Positions 46,212 to 57,000 of a stretch of 64,000 nt of DNA are shown one piece after another (the first letter of the stretch is position 1; every line of letters begins with the position of its first letter). This DNA comes from Micrasema longulum (taxonomy: Eukaryota > Arthropoda > Insecta > Trichoptera > Brachycentridae), in the NCBI GenBank assembly GCA_022494885.1, contig JAGVSM010000957.1:62001-126000 (forward strand), written 5' to 3'. Under the pieces are notes generated by a model that saw only the letters and a list, made by a program, of their open reading frames with translations, was not told where the DNA came from and made no database searches. The translations under genes were made by a program, and so were the position numbers.

Positions 46212-46834
46212 GGATGTTAGTCTCTCGCCTATGTCCAGTTCCTGGAGTATAAATGTATTCGAACGTCTGGCCGTTCACGGAATCCGCAGCATTCTAGACT
46301 TAAACACAACAATGATTTACCTTACCACTTGAAAAGTTATGCTGGAGACAAATTTAAAATCAATCTGAAAAAGCACATGATGATTTCACTTTTCAGACGA
46401 GACATAACATGACTAGACCTTATGGTATTTTTTATATAGCCCTAATTGGTTTTTTGAAATAAATAATAAATAAGGAAACAATAATAACTTACTGTCAATC
46501 TGCTTCGCTGTTTTAAAGTACTGTAAATAAACTTCTAATAGCACAATATTTGGTTTGACGAGGCCATTTTTATATCAAACCAGATTGCAGCATCGATCCT
46601 ACGGGTTTTCATTGTTACTTAACATCTAGCTATTTAGTACCTACTACCCAATTTATTTTTGTTCAGGCGGATAACGAATTTTGTTCACATTCCTTTAATC
46701 CTAAATACCAAATCCACGAAAAAAACAACACTTTGTAAAGAACAATTTAAGAAAGAAAGATATTTTTGAACGCAGCTAGCGTAAGGATAAGGATCTGGAT
46801 CCTTAACGGATTGTAATGCCAGAGATAGTAAAGT

Positions 46835-47085
46835 ATGTACCTACACCTTAAACCATTCATAGTATTCCAAATAAAAGAAGCAAAGACATGGCACGATCAA
46901 GTCCATCAAATACTTAAAGATGGACATGTCAAAAGTAGGAATAATCGGCGTGCGTGCATAAGAAGATGTATGAATGTAGAGGAAGCGAGGTCTGTATGCC
47001 AAGATAGAGTGTTATGGCGTTCTATCCTCTCTGCCTATCCCTACGGGGAAACGGCGTGATGGTTTGTTGTTGTTGTTGTTGTTAT
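46835..47085 (+). pseudogene. Non-LTR retrotransposon ORF2 C-terminus with (GTT)n tail
   Basis: TWHDQVHQILKDGHVKSRNN, then RRACIRRCMNVEEARSVCQD and a WRSILSAYPYGE end, followed by a TTGTTGTTGTTGTTG tail at about 47064-47080. The same family as 37120-38330. Simple-repeat tails are typical of this group. Confidence 0.8.
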
Positions 47086-47172
47086 AATTATTTTATTAAA
47101 CTGATTTATCCTGTTTAATTATTTTCTAGATTCAGAAGTTCATAATTCAAAATAATCAAAATTCTGTCCAAA

Positions 47173-49822
47173 ATGGAGAATGCTTCTAGCAATAATTCTT
47201 GCGGTCTTCGAAGGAGATCTATGGGAAATGATCGCTCTGGTCAAAATCCACTTAAACTGGAAGTGGGATTCCAAATCACTGATGGCGGAGTAATCAAAGC
47301 AACTCCATCTCCGAGTGGCAACAAGAGGTTCCCCGAAGATGACAATAATAAGCCAAGTAGTTCCCTCACAGAGTTCCGTAAAAAGCAGCAATCGTTTGAG
47401 ATTCATGTAAATATTTTTTGTCAATATTTGTTCAATATCATACGTAAATTAATATTCTCATAATTTATCAATAATTATTGAAAAAGAAAAAGATCAATTT
47501 TTCTAATGTATTGGCCCTATTTTAAATAAAACATTACAGACAGATCACAAATTTTGAGGCTAACTACCACGAAACAACAAAGTGGCTCATTTTTGTGTGT
47601 TCAAACAAAATTTTAGTGTCTTTGTTTAAACAATGAAGAAGTTCGGTGCTACGGGATATAGGACATAAAAAATGTTTTTTTACACACGGTTCAAAGTAGA
47701 AAATTTGATTGTACGGCAACCTAGAAAATGTATAAAAAAAATTAACTACTTTAAATGACATGACAAGTTCTTCTAAATAAACCAATGATAGAGTGTTGTG
47801 ATAGATTTCCGGTTTCCAGGAAACAAACGTCACCATTGCCGTGGAATAATTACACTAATTACTTTTACGAGTTACTTTTAAATATTATGAACCAAACATT
47901 AATGGATATTAAAATAATATAAATTCAGCCAAATGAAGCGTAAATAGGTGCGAAGGTTTTCACGGTCACGGTTATCTATATGATTATTTTTTGGGTAACA
48001 CCGTGTGTGTTGGATTTGTTCCAACGTTTCGGCAGTTCGACTGTTTACCCTGAAGATGGCTCCTGCAATGGTAGCCGAAACGTCGGAACAAATCCAACAT
48101 GTGTGTTGGTATCACCCAAAAAATAAACATATTGGAAATGAAGTGTAGTTTTTGCAATTGTGAAATGACTAATTCTATTTGATATGTTTCAGATTGAGGA
48201 TTGTGATGAGGAAGAAATGAGTGGAGGCAGTTCTGATGAAGGAGGAAGCCGGCCTATAACTCCGGTTCCCCCGCACTTACCTGACTTTAGCGGAAATACC
48301 ACCCATCAAGAACGTAAGTCTCATAGTGACTAATGTCTATTTCTTCCTTATCATCTTGCTCGATGCTGAGTGTCTTGGTCTAATGGGATGTCAGGCACTA
48401 GGAATACAATAATCCTCCATTTATCCCGATCCTGGGCCAATGTAAATTTAGTAATTTGAACTATTGGTATTCTAACTATGTTCTTTGAAATATATAACAA
48501 AATTATCAAAGTCATCTAACTTTCACAGTGTATCGTTCCAAAATAATTACAAAATTAATAACACTAAACTAGGTTCTATGACCGCCACAAGTCGTAGATG
48601 TTAGCGCGTCGAAGAACTTTTTGTAATGAATCAATCATATACTTCCCTGGATTTTTAACTAAAGCATAAAACTGATCATCTATAAAGATGATAGGAGTTA
48701 GGAGTTATCAAGATGTTACAAGTAGCTTTGCTTGTAACAACCGTGTTCAGGACAAAGGCTTCAAATCACAATTCTGGAAAAAGTGGCTTTATAATTTCAA
48801 ATTTGTTTTTAATCAATTGTGAGCGTCTTTGAACAATTGTGAACATTCTGACAAAAAGATTTAAGTTTTCAGTTCAAATATTTTTGATTTTAAACATATT
48901 ACAGATAATGAAACCGCTTTTTCCAGAATTGTGGTTTGAAGCCTTTGTCCTGAATACGGTCGATATTATCCTAGGCATCATTAGGTACAAATATCAAAGA
49001 TGAAAGTATCGTACAATTATTACCTGTATTAGTAAATTTTCTCTAAAAATCAATTGATTGCCTAAATTAAAATACAAAAAAAAAATATAGCACTTAGTAG
49101 ATTTTCTTTCAATACACTACTTGAAATAGTATTGATTTAATCTTGCTAAAAATGATGTATTACATTTTTATTTATTACTTATTGTATTATTTGTATTACA
49201 TTTTTATTTATTACTTATTGTATTATTTGCCTAGAATAATAGATTTATTTACTTAATAGTAAGAACATTTCAATTAAAAAACAAATTAATTATGCCATGA
49301 TAAAATATGCAAATATTTTCTGATAAATTTATTTACCATAGCATGTAAATGCACGTAGTATTAAAAACACAAAGCTATCTAACAAAATAATATGAATCAA
49401 TTTCTGACAAAATTGAAACAAAGACAATGCTACTTCTTCTTCAACCTTGTTCTCTCCACTGCTGAATACCGGTCTCTTCCAAATGTTTCCACTCCTTTCT
49501 ATCACCCGCTTTTATCATCCACGTTCTATCAGGTATCGAGGCAATGCCGACGACCAGTCTTTTTTGTGGTCTTCTAACACCCCTTTGTTTGCCCATGGTC
49601 ATACAATACTACTATGGGAGATAAATGTTTTATTTTAAAGAAAATTATGCGTATTTAACAAGTTGCTTTGCTCTAGGTGAACCACGTGATTTCTTACAAG
49701 TATCTGAGAGAGACGTGGAATGCTTAACTGATGTGTCTGAGGGTGAATCAGAGAACGAAGACGAAATAGGGGAAGATCAAGAATTACCACCAAATACGGT
49801 TATTAAAAGAGTTCCATCATAA
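47173..49822 (+). CDS. Uncharacterised acidic protein, 166 residues
   Basis: Three exons in consistent phase: 47173-47406, 48193-48313 and 49677-49822. I do not recognise the family. Residues 1-70 are polar with an RRR patch (13-15) and the segment LKLEVGFQITDGGVIKATPS. Residues 79-100 are rich in Asp/Glu/Gly/Ser (DCDEEEMSGGSSDEGG), followed by a Pro-rich piece (RPITPVPPHLPDF), and the C-terminus is again acidic (DVSEGESENEDEIGEDQE) ending KRVPS. No signal peptide or membrane segment is seen. The protein is probably largely disordered, with possible Ser/Thr-Pro phosphorylation sites. The start has a good context (CAAAATGG) just after a likely 5'-UTR acceptor near 47130, and AATAAA follows at 50066-50071. 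Clean splice sites and shared composition across exons support a real gene; function unknown. Confidence 0.75.
47632..47840 (+). mobile_element. MITE family M, copy 5 (truncated)
   Basis: AATGAAGAAGTTCGGTGCTA, CGGGATATAGGACATAAAAA, TTTTTTTACACACGGTTCAA, GTACGGCAACCTAGAAAATG and GATAGATTTCCGG match the left half of the family. The right half is missing. It lies in intron 1 of the 166-residue gene. Confidence 0.75.
47950..48135. mobile_element. Hairpin element with hammerhead-like core, Penelope-like candidate
   Basis: The left arm (GGTTTTCACGGTCACGGTTA, TTATTTTTTGGGTAACACCG, TGTTGGATTTGTTCCAACGT, TTCGGC) pairs with the right arm (GCCGAAACGTCGGAACAAAT, CCAACATGTGTGTTGGTATC, ACCCAAAAAATAAACATA). 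The loop holds CCTGAAGATGGCTCCTGCAA then TGGTAGCCGAAAC. The right arm at 15925-16000 matches the left arm here in reverse, so both come from one family. Confidence 0.75.
48739..48962. mobile_element. Inverted-repeat element (MITE-like)
   Basis: CAACCGTGTTCAGGACAAAG then GCTTCAAATCACAATTCTGG, AAAAAGTGG pairs with CCACAATT-containing right end (CCGCTTTTTCCAGAATTGTG, GTTTGAAGCCTTTGTCCTGA, ATACGG). The arms are about 60 bases and the total is 224 bp. Located in intron 2 of the 166-residue gene. Confidence 0.8.
49158..49229. repeat. Exact 36 bp tandem duplication
   Basis: A 36-base unit starting TATTACATTTTTATTTATTA is present twice without mismatch (49158-49193, 49194-49229), so the duplication is recent. 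Confidence 0.9.
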
Positions 49823-51031
49823 ATATGTTTAAAGAATCTACTGTTGTAATCAATATTTAAAATAATACAATTATGTAGTCTCATTGAAAAATTAAATTAT
49901 ATCCCATAAAATTAAAAATATATACTAAATATTGTATTCCCGTATGAAACTAGATTTTATATTATTTATATTTATATTATTATATTTATTATGTATTCAT
50001 GTGTAAGTATAAATGATATTTTTATTATTACGTCTTTATATAAAAAATTTAAAAAACCTTTTTGTAATAAAATATTACAATTAAACCGTTTTAAGCAATA
50101 TTAATGTTTATCATATTTTTTTTTCTTCTTCTTTATTTCCTGTATTCTATGGATCACCAAAAACAAAAATTAATAGTATAATTTGAACTAAGGAAAAATT
50201 GGAAAACTTGTGTTGACATTTCAGATTATTTAGAAACATAATTCTATTTATAACCCTTAATAAAATATACATACAATTTCAATTCTCAATATGAATATTT
50301 TATTATATATTTATATTGATACGAGGTTTAAAAATATATGTAATATTTTAATTTAAATATGTAATTGTAAAAGCCTATTTTTTCTAAGATTGGTGTTTTG
50401 ATTAATCTATCGATTTTCGGCCATTTCGGAAGAGTAGTTACTATTTGAAAGACAATATAATGATCGGCGAATTCTCAAGACTATTTCAAGTGCTCTCAAG
50501 CAAAAATGATGACACACCAGCTCACACCTTTTTGCAATGTTTTGTCAAAAATTGAACCGTATTGATGCTCTAGCCAAAGATTCACCGGACCCTGTAGCTT
50601 TTTCCGGTTCCAAAAGATTAAGAGGACTACGAAAGGACGACGCTTTGTGGAAATAAAAACCGAATCGCTGATGGAACTGAAGGCCATTTTAAAAAGTGCA
50701 TTCCAGAATTGCTTCGAGGATTGGAAAAAACGCTGGCAAAAGCGTATTATATCCCATGGTAATTACATTGAAGGAGACAATATTAATATTAAGGAAAAAT
50801 AAAAAATATAAAAGACATACATATACAAATTCCATGTATTTTTGATCAAATGATGTAGTTTATGCCTTTATATTAAAAAATGATTTTGTAATAAAAAAAA
50901 AACATTAAAAATAGTTTTTATATTATTTATATTTTTTTAGGTATAAACAATATCACAAGTACGCTAAACAAATAAATAAATAAACATACAAATTCAATCA
51001 TTTACAAAAATGAATTGAAAATTGGCGCAAC
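49823..51031. other. 3' flanks of two convergent genes
   Basis: Holds the 3' UTR of the 166-residue gene (AATAAA at 50066-50071), a mariner remnant (50490-50790) and the NAA35 3' UTR on the other strand. Otherwise AT-rich and unremarkable. Confidence 0.5.
50490..50800 (+). pseudogene. Mariner transposase C-terminal remnant
   Basis: The plus strand reads FPVPKD/KRTTKGRRFVEIKTES and LMELKAILKSAFQNCFEDWK, then KRWQKRIISHGNYIEGD with frameshifts near 50620. This is the C-terminal part of a mariner/SETMAR-type transposase (KxFxDWKKRWxKCI, GxYFEGD). The N-terminal part and catalytic aspartates are missing. Confidence 0.75.
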
Positions 51032-54000
51032 TTAAGTTATCTTGATGATTGGAAAATGTCTGTGGTGGGAGAAATCAAAATCTGGAGGGGTTGTAGAATC
51101 ACTTTTATGTCCTCCGGCGAGCAATTTCAAGACAACAAAGTTTGTTTTGGCAACTTTAAGAAGATCAATTATCTGTAGATAAATACAAAAATAAAATGAA
51201 TTAACAAAATAAAATAACCAAAACCTATTTCCATGGAGATTAATTAATAATATAGTAAATTCAAACATATCATACAGTACTCTCTCAGTAATCCGACACA
51301 TCAAAAAATAGGCAAGTGTCCAACTGAATTGTGCCCACGTAGAAATACAATACAATTCACACGAAAAAAACAGTTTTATTTAAACGTAAATGGTATATAT
51401 AGCAATGAGGTACCATTGAAAGTCGTTGAATTTTGTGAATTATTATGCTTATGCATTGTTTTATTTTTAATAAACAATAAAATTGACTTAAAAGAGCTTT
51501 TTTGTAGAATTACTCTAAAAAAACAAAATCACGCACACCCTTATGTGGGCATAATTCAATTAGTGGTAACGATGGATTATATTACATACATAAAAAATAA
51601 AGTAACATTTAAAACAGATATTTCGTAAAAACCGTTTTTTATGGAGGAATTTGTACTTGCATCTTACAATTTCCTTAATTTAAATAATTTATAAAATTAC
51701 ATACAAACATAAACCTCGCTTATGAATTATTGAACTTAATCTGAGTGCCAATGTTGACAAAGCTTGGCGCTTGAGTCTATAGACATACGAATACCAGCAA
51801 ATTATAGATCCTGATTTTATGCTTTCAACTACATAGTAAAAATAACGGCGGGTTATAGTAGTTGTCGGATAAAATCATGCTTGATTCATGCTTGAATCAG
51901 GTCGGATAAAATAATGCGGATTACAGAGAGTACTGTAGTCCCATATGATACTCTAATTCAGAATGACTTTATATATACATATGAATATATTTATATTCGT
52001 TGGCCATGATAAACACAAATAATATAAGAAAATTAAAGTGTACACAAAATGGACCGTAAAATTTTACAATTCCGATAGTTCAATCAAATTTAGTTTTTTT
52101 GAGTTGTTGATAATATGTAGTTAAAGAGATAGGAAAAACATTTACGAAAATGTCTTGAACACAAAATATTAAAGTGATGTCTAAATCAGAGATTACCATA
52201 ACATAAAAAATCAATACATATGAAAAAATGTACCTACATCAAAAGATTACATTTCAAGATTCCACTATTTCAATACACAAAAAAATAAACACACATAAAT
52301 AAAATACATACGAGTAGCAAAACTCAAATACGCTGTTAGTAATGTTTTTAGTTACCTCTTGATCGGGATTTTGTATAGTTTCCATTAAAGTCTTAGCTTG
52401 TTGGAAATGTTTACAACCTCCCATGTACAGAGCGACTGGATTACTAGACCTATCGGGAAAAATAAACATTTAATTAATGAATTGTACACATTTTTAATGC
52501 TATCAACATTCTTTTGTTTTTCTTTTTTAATTACCTCAATGGTTGAGTGAGATCCCTGAACTCCTTGTATTGTATCTGTGGTGGAGTCATAATGGATAGA
52601 GGAGCGAACCGGTGTTTATACCGTACAGCTTCATCATCGAACTGCGATATTGGCTGAGGGATCTTTCCTTGAAGTTGAAAAGCAACGAGGGCCTAAAAAA
52701 GGGAGGTATTTATATTAGTATTATATCAATATTCCTCCCTATAAAACAACATTTGGTCAAAGGAGTAACAACTATTTCTCCGCCAAACTGTTTGATATGC
52801 TTCCCCATAAAATTAAGTTAATAGATAGCAAAAAATATATCATAAAAGTATAATAATAATAATAAATAATTATAATTGTACTGATCCAGTATAATATATA
52901 ACTCGTCCAGGGTTCTTGTTATTTTTTACACAGTGAACTGTATTCTACATCCGCCCAGATAGATTTAATCACCAAAAATAATTATTATTATTACTGAGGA
53001 TTTTATAAGTGCACAAAATGTGTGTGAAAAGGATGCAAGACAGAGTGACTGCAGTTATATTACTAATAGCCTCGTTGTTCGGTCCAGAAGCTTTAATACA
53101 CTTAATACAAGTTAGTACTCTCTGTGTCCAGGTGGTTGAAAAATACAATTCTGTATGTGAAATAGAACCAGAACCATGGGCGAGTATTTTCAACATGACT
53201 GTTCTCAGGTAAAAATCCTGAATAAGAAAATCAAGTAGAGATGGGTATGTCTCGGTCCTGGGGTGCTCTTCTGAATCTTTTCCATCCCTTAGAAAGTGGT
53301 TAATTTGATTAACCAAATGATATATAAAACTGTTTAAACAATGGAGAAAAAATTAATACGGTTTGGTCAATCCAACCCAATTAAGTGTTTTGGGTAAAAC
53401 TTAAGGTCGCGATAATGTTCTAAATGAAAATCATCATGTTTGACGTTTAATCATCAGTAAGGCCAAATATGAAGCAAAATGAAGTGATATGCAAAAAGTA
53501 AAAATCCACAAATTAACCACTCTCTAGGGGATAGCGAAGATTCAGAATAGCACCACTGGGTTCAATTCTTAGCAGGACGTGAAATATTGATTTGAAAAGT
53601 TGTTTGAATTAAAAATTTTAATTGTTTCTGTACTGGCACCTGAGGCATAGGACTAATAGCCTTACCTTCATGTAACAGACGATCGAAATACATTGCATTT
53701 GGTTTACAATGCAGTGCTCAATGCACCAGTCGGTGCGGAAAGGGGAATGATGATGACAAGTCAGTTAAGTGTATTCTACAAGTCTCCTGTATCGTTTTCG
53801 GTAAATGTTTCAGATCGCATTACTGGGCACGCGGCAAGGACCCATGCCGCCTTCACGTCACCACGCCGCGCGCCGCATCAGGGCGTAAGGTTAATTTTAA
53901 GTTTATTGTTTAAGTAAGGTTAAGGCTAATTCTAAGTTAGGTTAGATATTGTTTATAATTTATTTTCAATACATCTAAATTCCACAACTGATTTTTATTC

Positions 54001-57000
54001 CTCTCTTACCCCTCCACATTGATATAATTAAACTGAATGCAAACTTAATCTAATTGTTATTCTGTACGAATAACTGGCGCCCGACAAAAACCAAATATCT
54101 CCCTCTCTCTCTGCATTAATGTTTTTTTTTTTAATTCTAATTTTTATTTATAATTTTTTTACATTTAATTTTATATATTTTAATTTTTAATTACTTTTTC
54201 GAGGTTGTCAAGTTATACAAAAAATAAATCATTAGCTCACTTTCCAATAGATAAAACTTACCGACAAGGCAATGTCTTATATCTCTGGAAGAATAATTAT
54301 CTTTTGGTTGTTCACAGTTAATAATGTTCTTTCGGACATATTTTGTATGTCTTATTAATTAATTACTCATTATATATCAATCCAAGGGTATATTTAATAA
54401 ACTTGTCAATCGGATTAAAATAAAAAGTATCCTACGGTGATAGGATACATCATAGATTGAAACAATCTTATACAAACCTTGTAATAACCTCCGCACATGT
54501 TAGTCATTATCTGACACATGAGTGTCTCTCTGTGAGCCGGTCGTGGTGTCGGCTTCTTCTTGTGTCTTGCTGGACGAGCTCCCCTTCTTCCCCCAGTGGC
54601 AGTAGCACTCGAAGCCTCCTGCTCCGCTACTATAGTCTCTGCCCGGGTTAGAGCACTGGCCAGACATCCATAAAGGTATTCATACAGATACCTATTGAAG
54701 GAAAATCACAACACCGAATAGGTGAAATTATCTAAAACTAGATATTCCCGATATTATTAAAACATTGCAAAATACATACATGCTTAAATTTATTTAATTA
54801 AAAAAAAATTTAAATACATTATTTTATTTTAAGTCACTTTGATCAAAGTTTTACTTTGTGGTATGACATTTTGCACTTATTTATTTATAAATTTGTATAA
54901 ACCACATTAACTTTTGAGTTATACGTTGACCGGTCTCGAGGTTACTTTCTCATCATCAGGACTTGAAGTTTCTTGAGAAAGAAAAGATGAACTTCAGGTA
55001 TGCTTAAAGATTTTTTAAATAGTAAAATACATATTTCATTAAAACTTACCAAAAAATGTAATGATACTCGTGAACACTATAGAGCTCTAGTTCCAATCCA
55101 GAAAGCAAGTACATAATCATGATTCTCAGAACATGATACAGAATCCAGGTGGTGAAACAAGGAAGGTGTCTCCTCGGAGGATCAGACTTGAAAGCCAAGG
55201 TGAAGAAGAAGCCATCTATATTTTCTGCCTGAAAGAGAATGAAATAAATACATTTTTTAGATCAACATCTTACAAAATATTTTTGAGAAGAGATTAGGGA
55301 AGTCTTTGCCATGTTTAGGTGATCACTCTGCGGATTCACCATTCTGCTAGTGTTTGAATTCTTAAATTCTTCCGGAATCAAAACCGAGATCTCAAGCACT
55401 GTAAGCCATTGAGTCAACCACTACTTTACGAGACGATCTGCACTCGGTTTCCATTTTTAAGATTTTTATCTGAGAGTAGCCATCGAGTTGAAAACACCTG
55501 TCTGGGGTTCTGATTCTATTTCATGTAAGCAACCATTTGGTATTTTCAAAAAATACTTTTTGAGTTGTGGAACACTTAAAAATAAACATATTGAATATTA
55601 CAAAATCTCTTCTTGCTCATATCGATCATCGAGGTTTTTAATGCGACATGGTTTTAAAGACATACTATAGACTTTATTCTTCCCAAACATGTGTCAATTG
55701 CGTGTCACAATATAGTATAATGTAAATATGGCTTTTTTTTTTAAATGGATGTGCAAGGATATAATGAAAAGTAAACTGATACCGGAACGCTACTAAAAGT
55801 GTATTTGTTTGAAAAATGTATCAAAATTCAATGCAAAATAGCCATTGGGAAAATTAGACACTAAAACAGAAAGGTTGCACTTTATTTGTTGTTTACCTGC
55901 TTTTATTATTCAGTTATGGGTATGGTGTTTGTGTTGATTTAATTTTTTTTCAACAATTAAAATCAATTTTGAATTTTTTTCAATGCAAAACCGGAATGAT
56001 GAAATTAATGTGAAAAATCATCAATTGGGGGGAATATTTGTATGAACATGTATGGAGAAAAGGGGAGCTGAATATTTTGGCCTAAAAGCGGGAAAGTGTA
56101 AAATTGAGGAACGTAAAAATGAGGTTTTCCTGTTTATCAATTATGAATATAATTAAGAATTAAAAATAATAACATACTTCCTCTTGTAAAGCTGCAAACT
56201 CTTCTAACAGATGAGACAACTTGTCCCGTTGTCTTGCTCGATTGTGACCACACACTTGAAGTAACGCGGTAAATGGTCTTGCACAACGATTTAGAAATGT
56301 ATCCACATACTCTCGGGCCTAAAAGTTAAAGAAAAAAATACATTGAAGTTACAGCACCGTTTCAGGAGGAATCTTTTAGCAGTCTTTTAAAAGTTAAATA
56401 CTATACGAAAAATGACATAGAAAGAGATGTAATCGGTGGTTTTAGTTGTTACTAAAAAGTAGTCATATATATATATATATTTAAGTATGTAAATTTACCT
56501 AAGAAGTTTTTAAGTTATTCTATGTAGGATTTGTGTCGCATTCATTTTATTTATTTTATAAGTATAGAAAAACATTTTCAGTAAAAAAATATTGAATATG
56601 CAATAACCTGAGGGTTGTTAAGTATTTGGTATCTAGGTATGAAAACAGGCGGACTGATGAACGATTTGACAGCCTCACGGAGAGCTTCAGTTACTGTGGC
56701 TCCGGGTGGTCCGAGGTATAGAAGCTGCAGTGCAGATCGGGACAGGATACATGGCTGACCTTTGCTAAACTCCATAAAGAAATCCTAAACAGATTTAACA
56801 AAAATAATATTACTATAGTTGAATAATGAAGAAGGCATATATATCAAAAAGTTTTCAAGAAATAAAATAAACAACGTGTTGAGTACATACAAATCTTTGT
56901 AGACAAGTACTTGATTTAAACCACAACATACTAAAAATATTGTATAAATTTTTAAAATTATAAAAAGATTGTTGAAAATTATTTCAGATATTTCTAGTAA

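Larger units (their letters stand above)
43804..47172. other. Spacer between SLC5 copy B and the 166-residue protein gene
   Basis: Contains a SINE (44612-44875), a dispersed repeat (45535-45640), two retrotransposon C-terminal remnants (45942-46211 minus, 46835-47085 plus) and a possible third near 46250-46450. A splice-acceptor-like TTTTCTAG at about 47123-47130 may start the second exon of the next gene, whose first non-coding exon would lie in this spacer. Confidence 0.5.

Noticed and set aside
52969..53316. 115-residue minus-strand frame as a missed NAA35 exon
   Set aside because: NAA35 exons 11 and 12 join directly in phase and match the human protein without a gap, so no exon is needed here.
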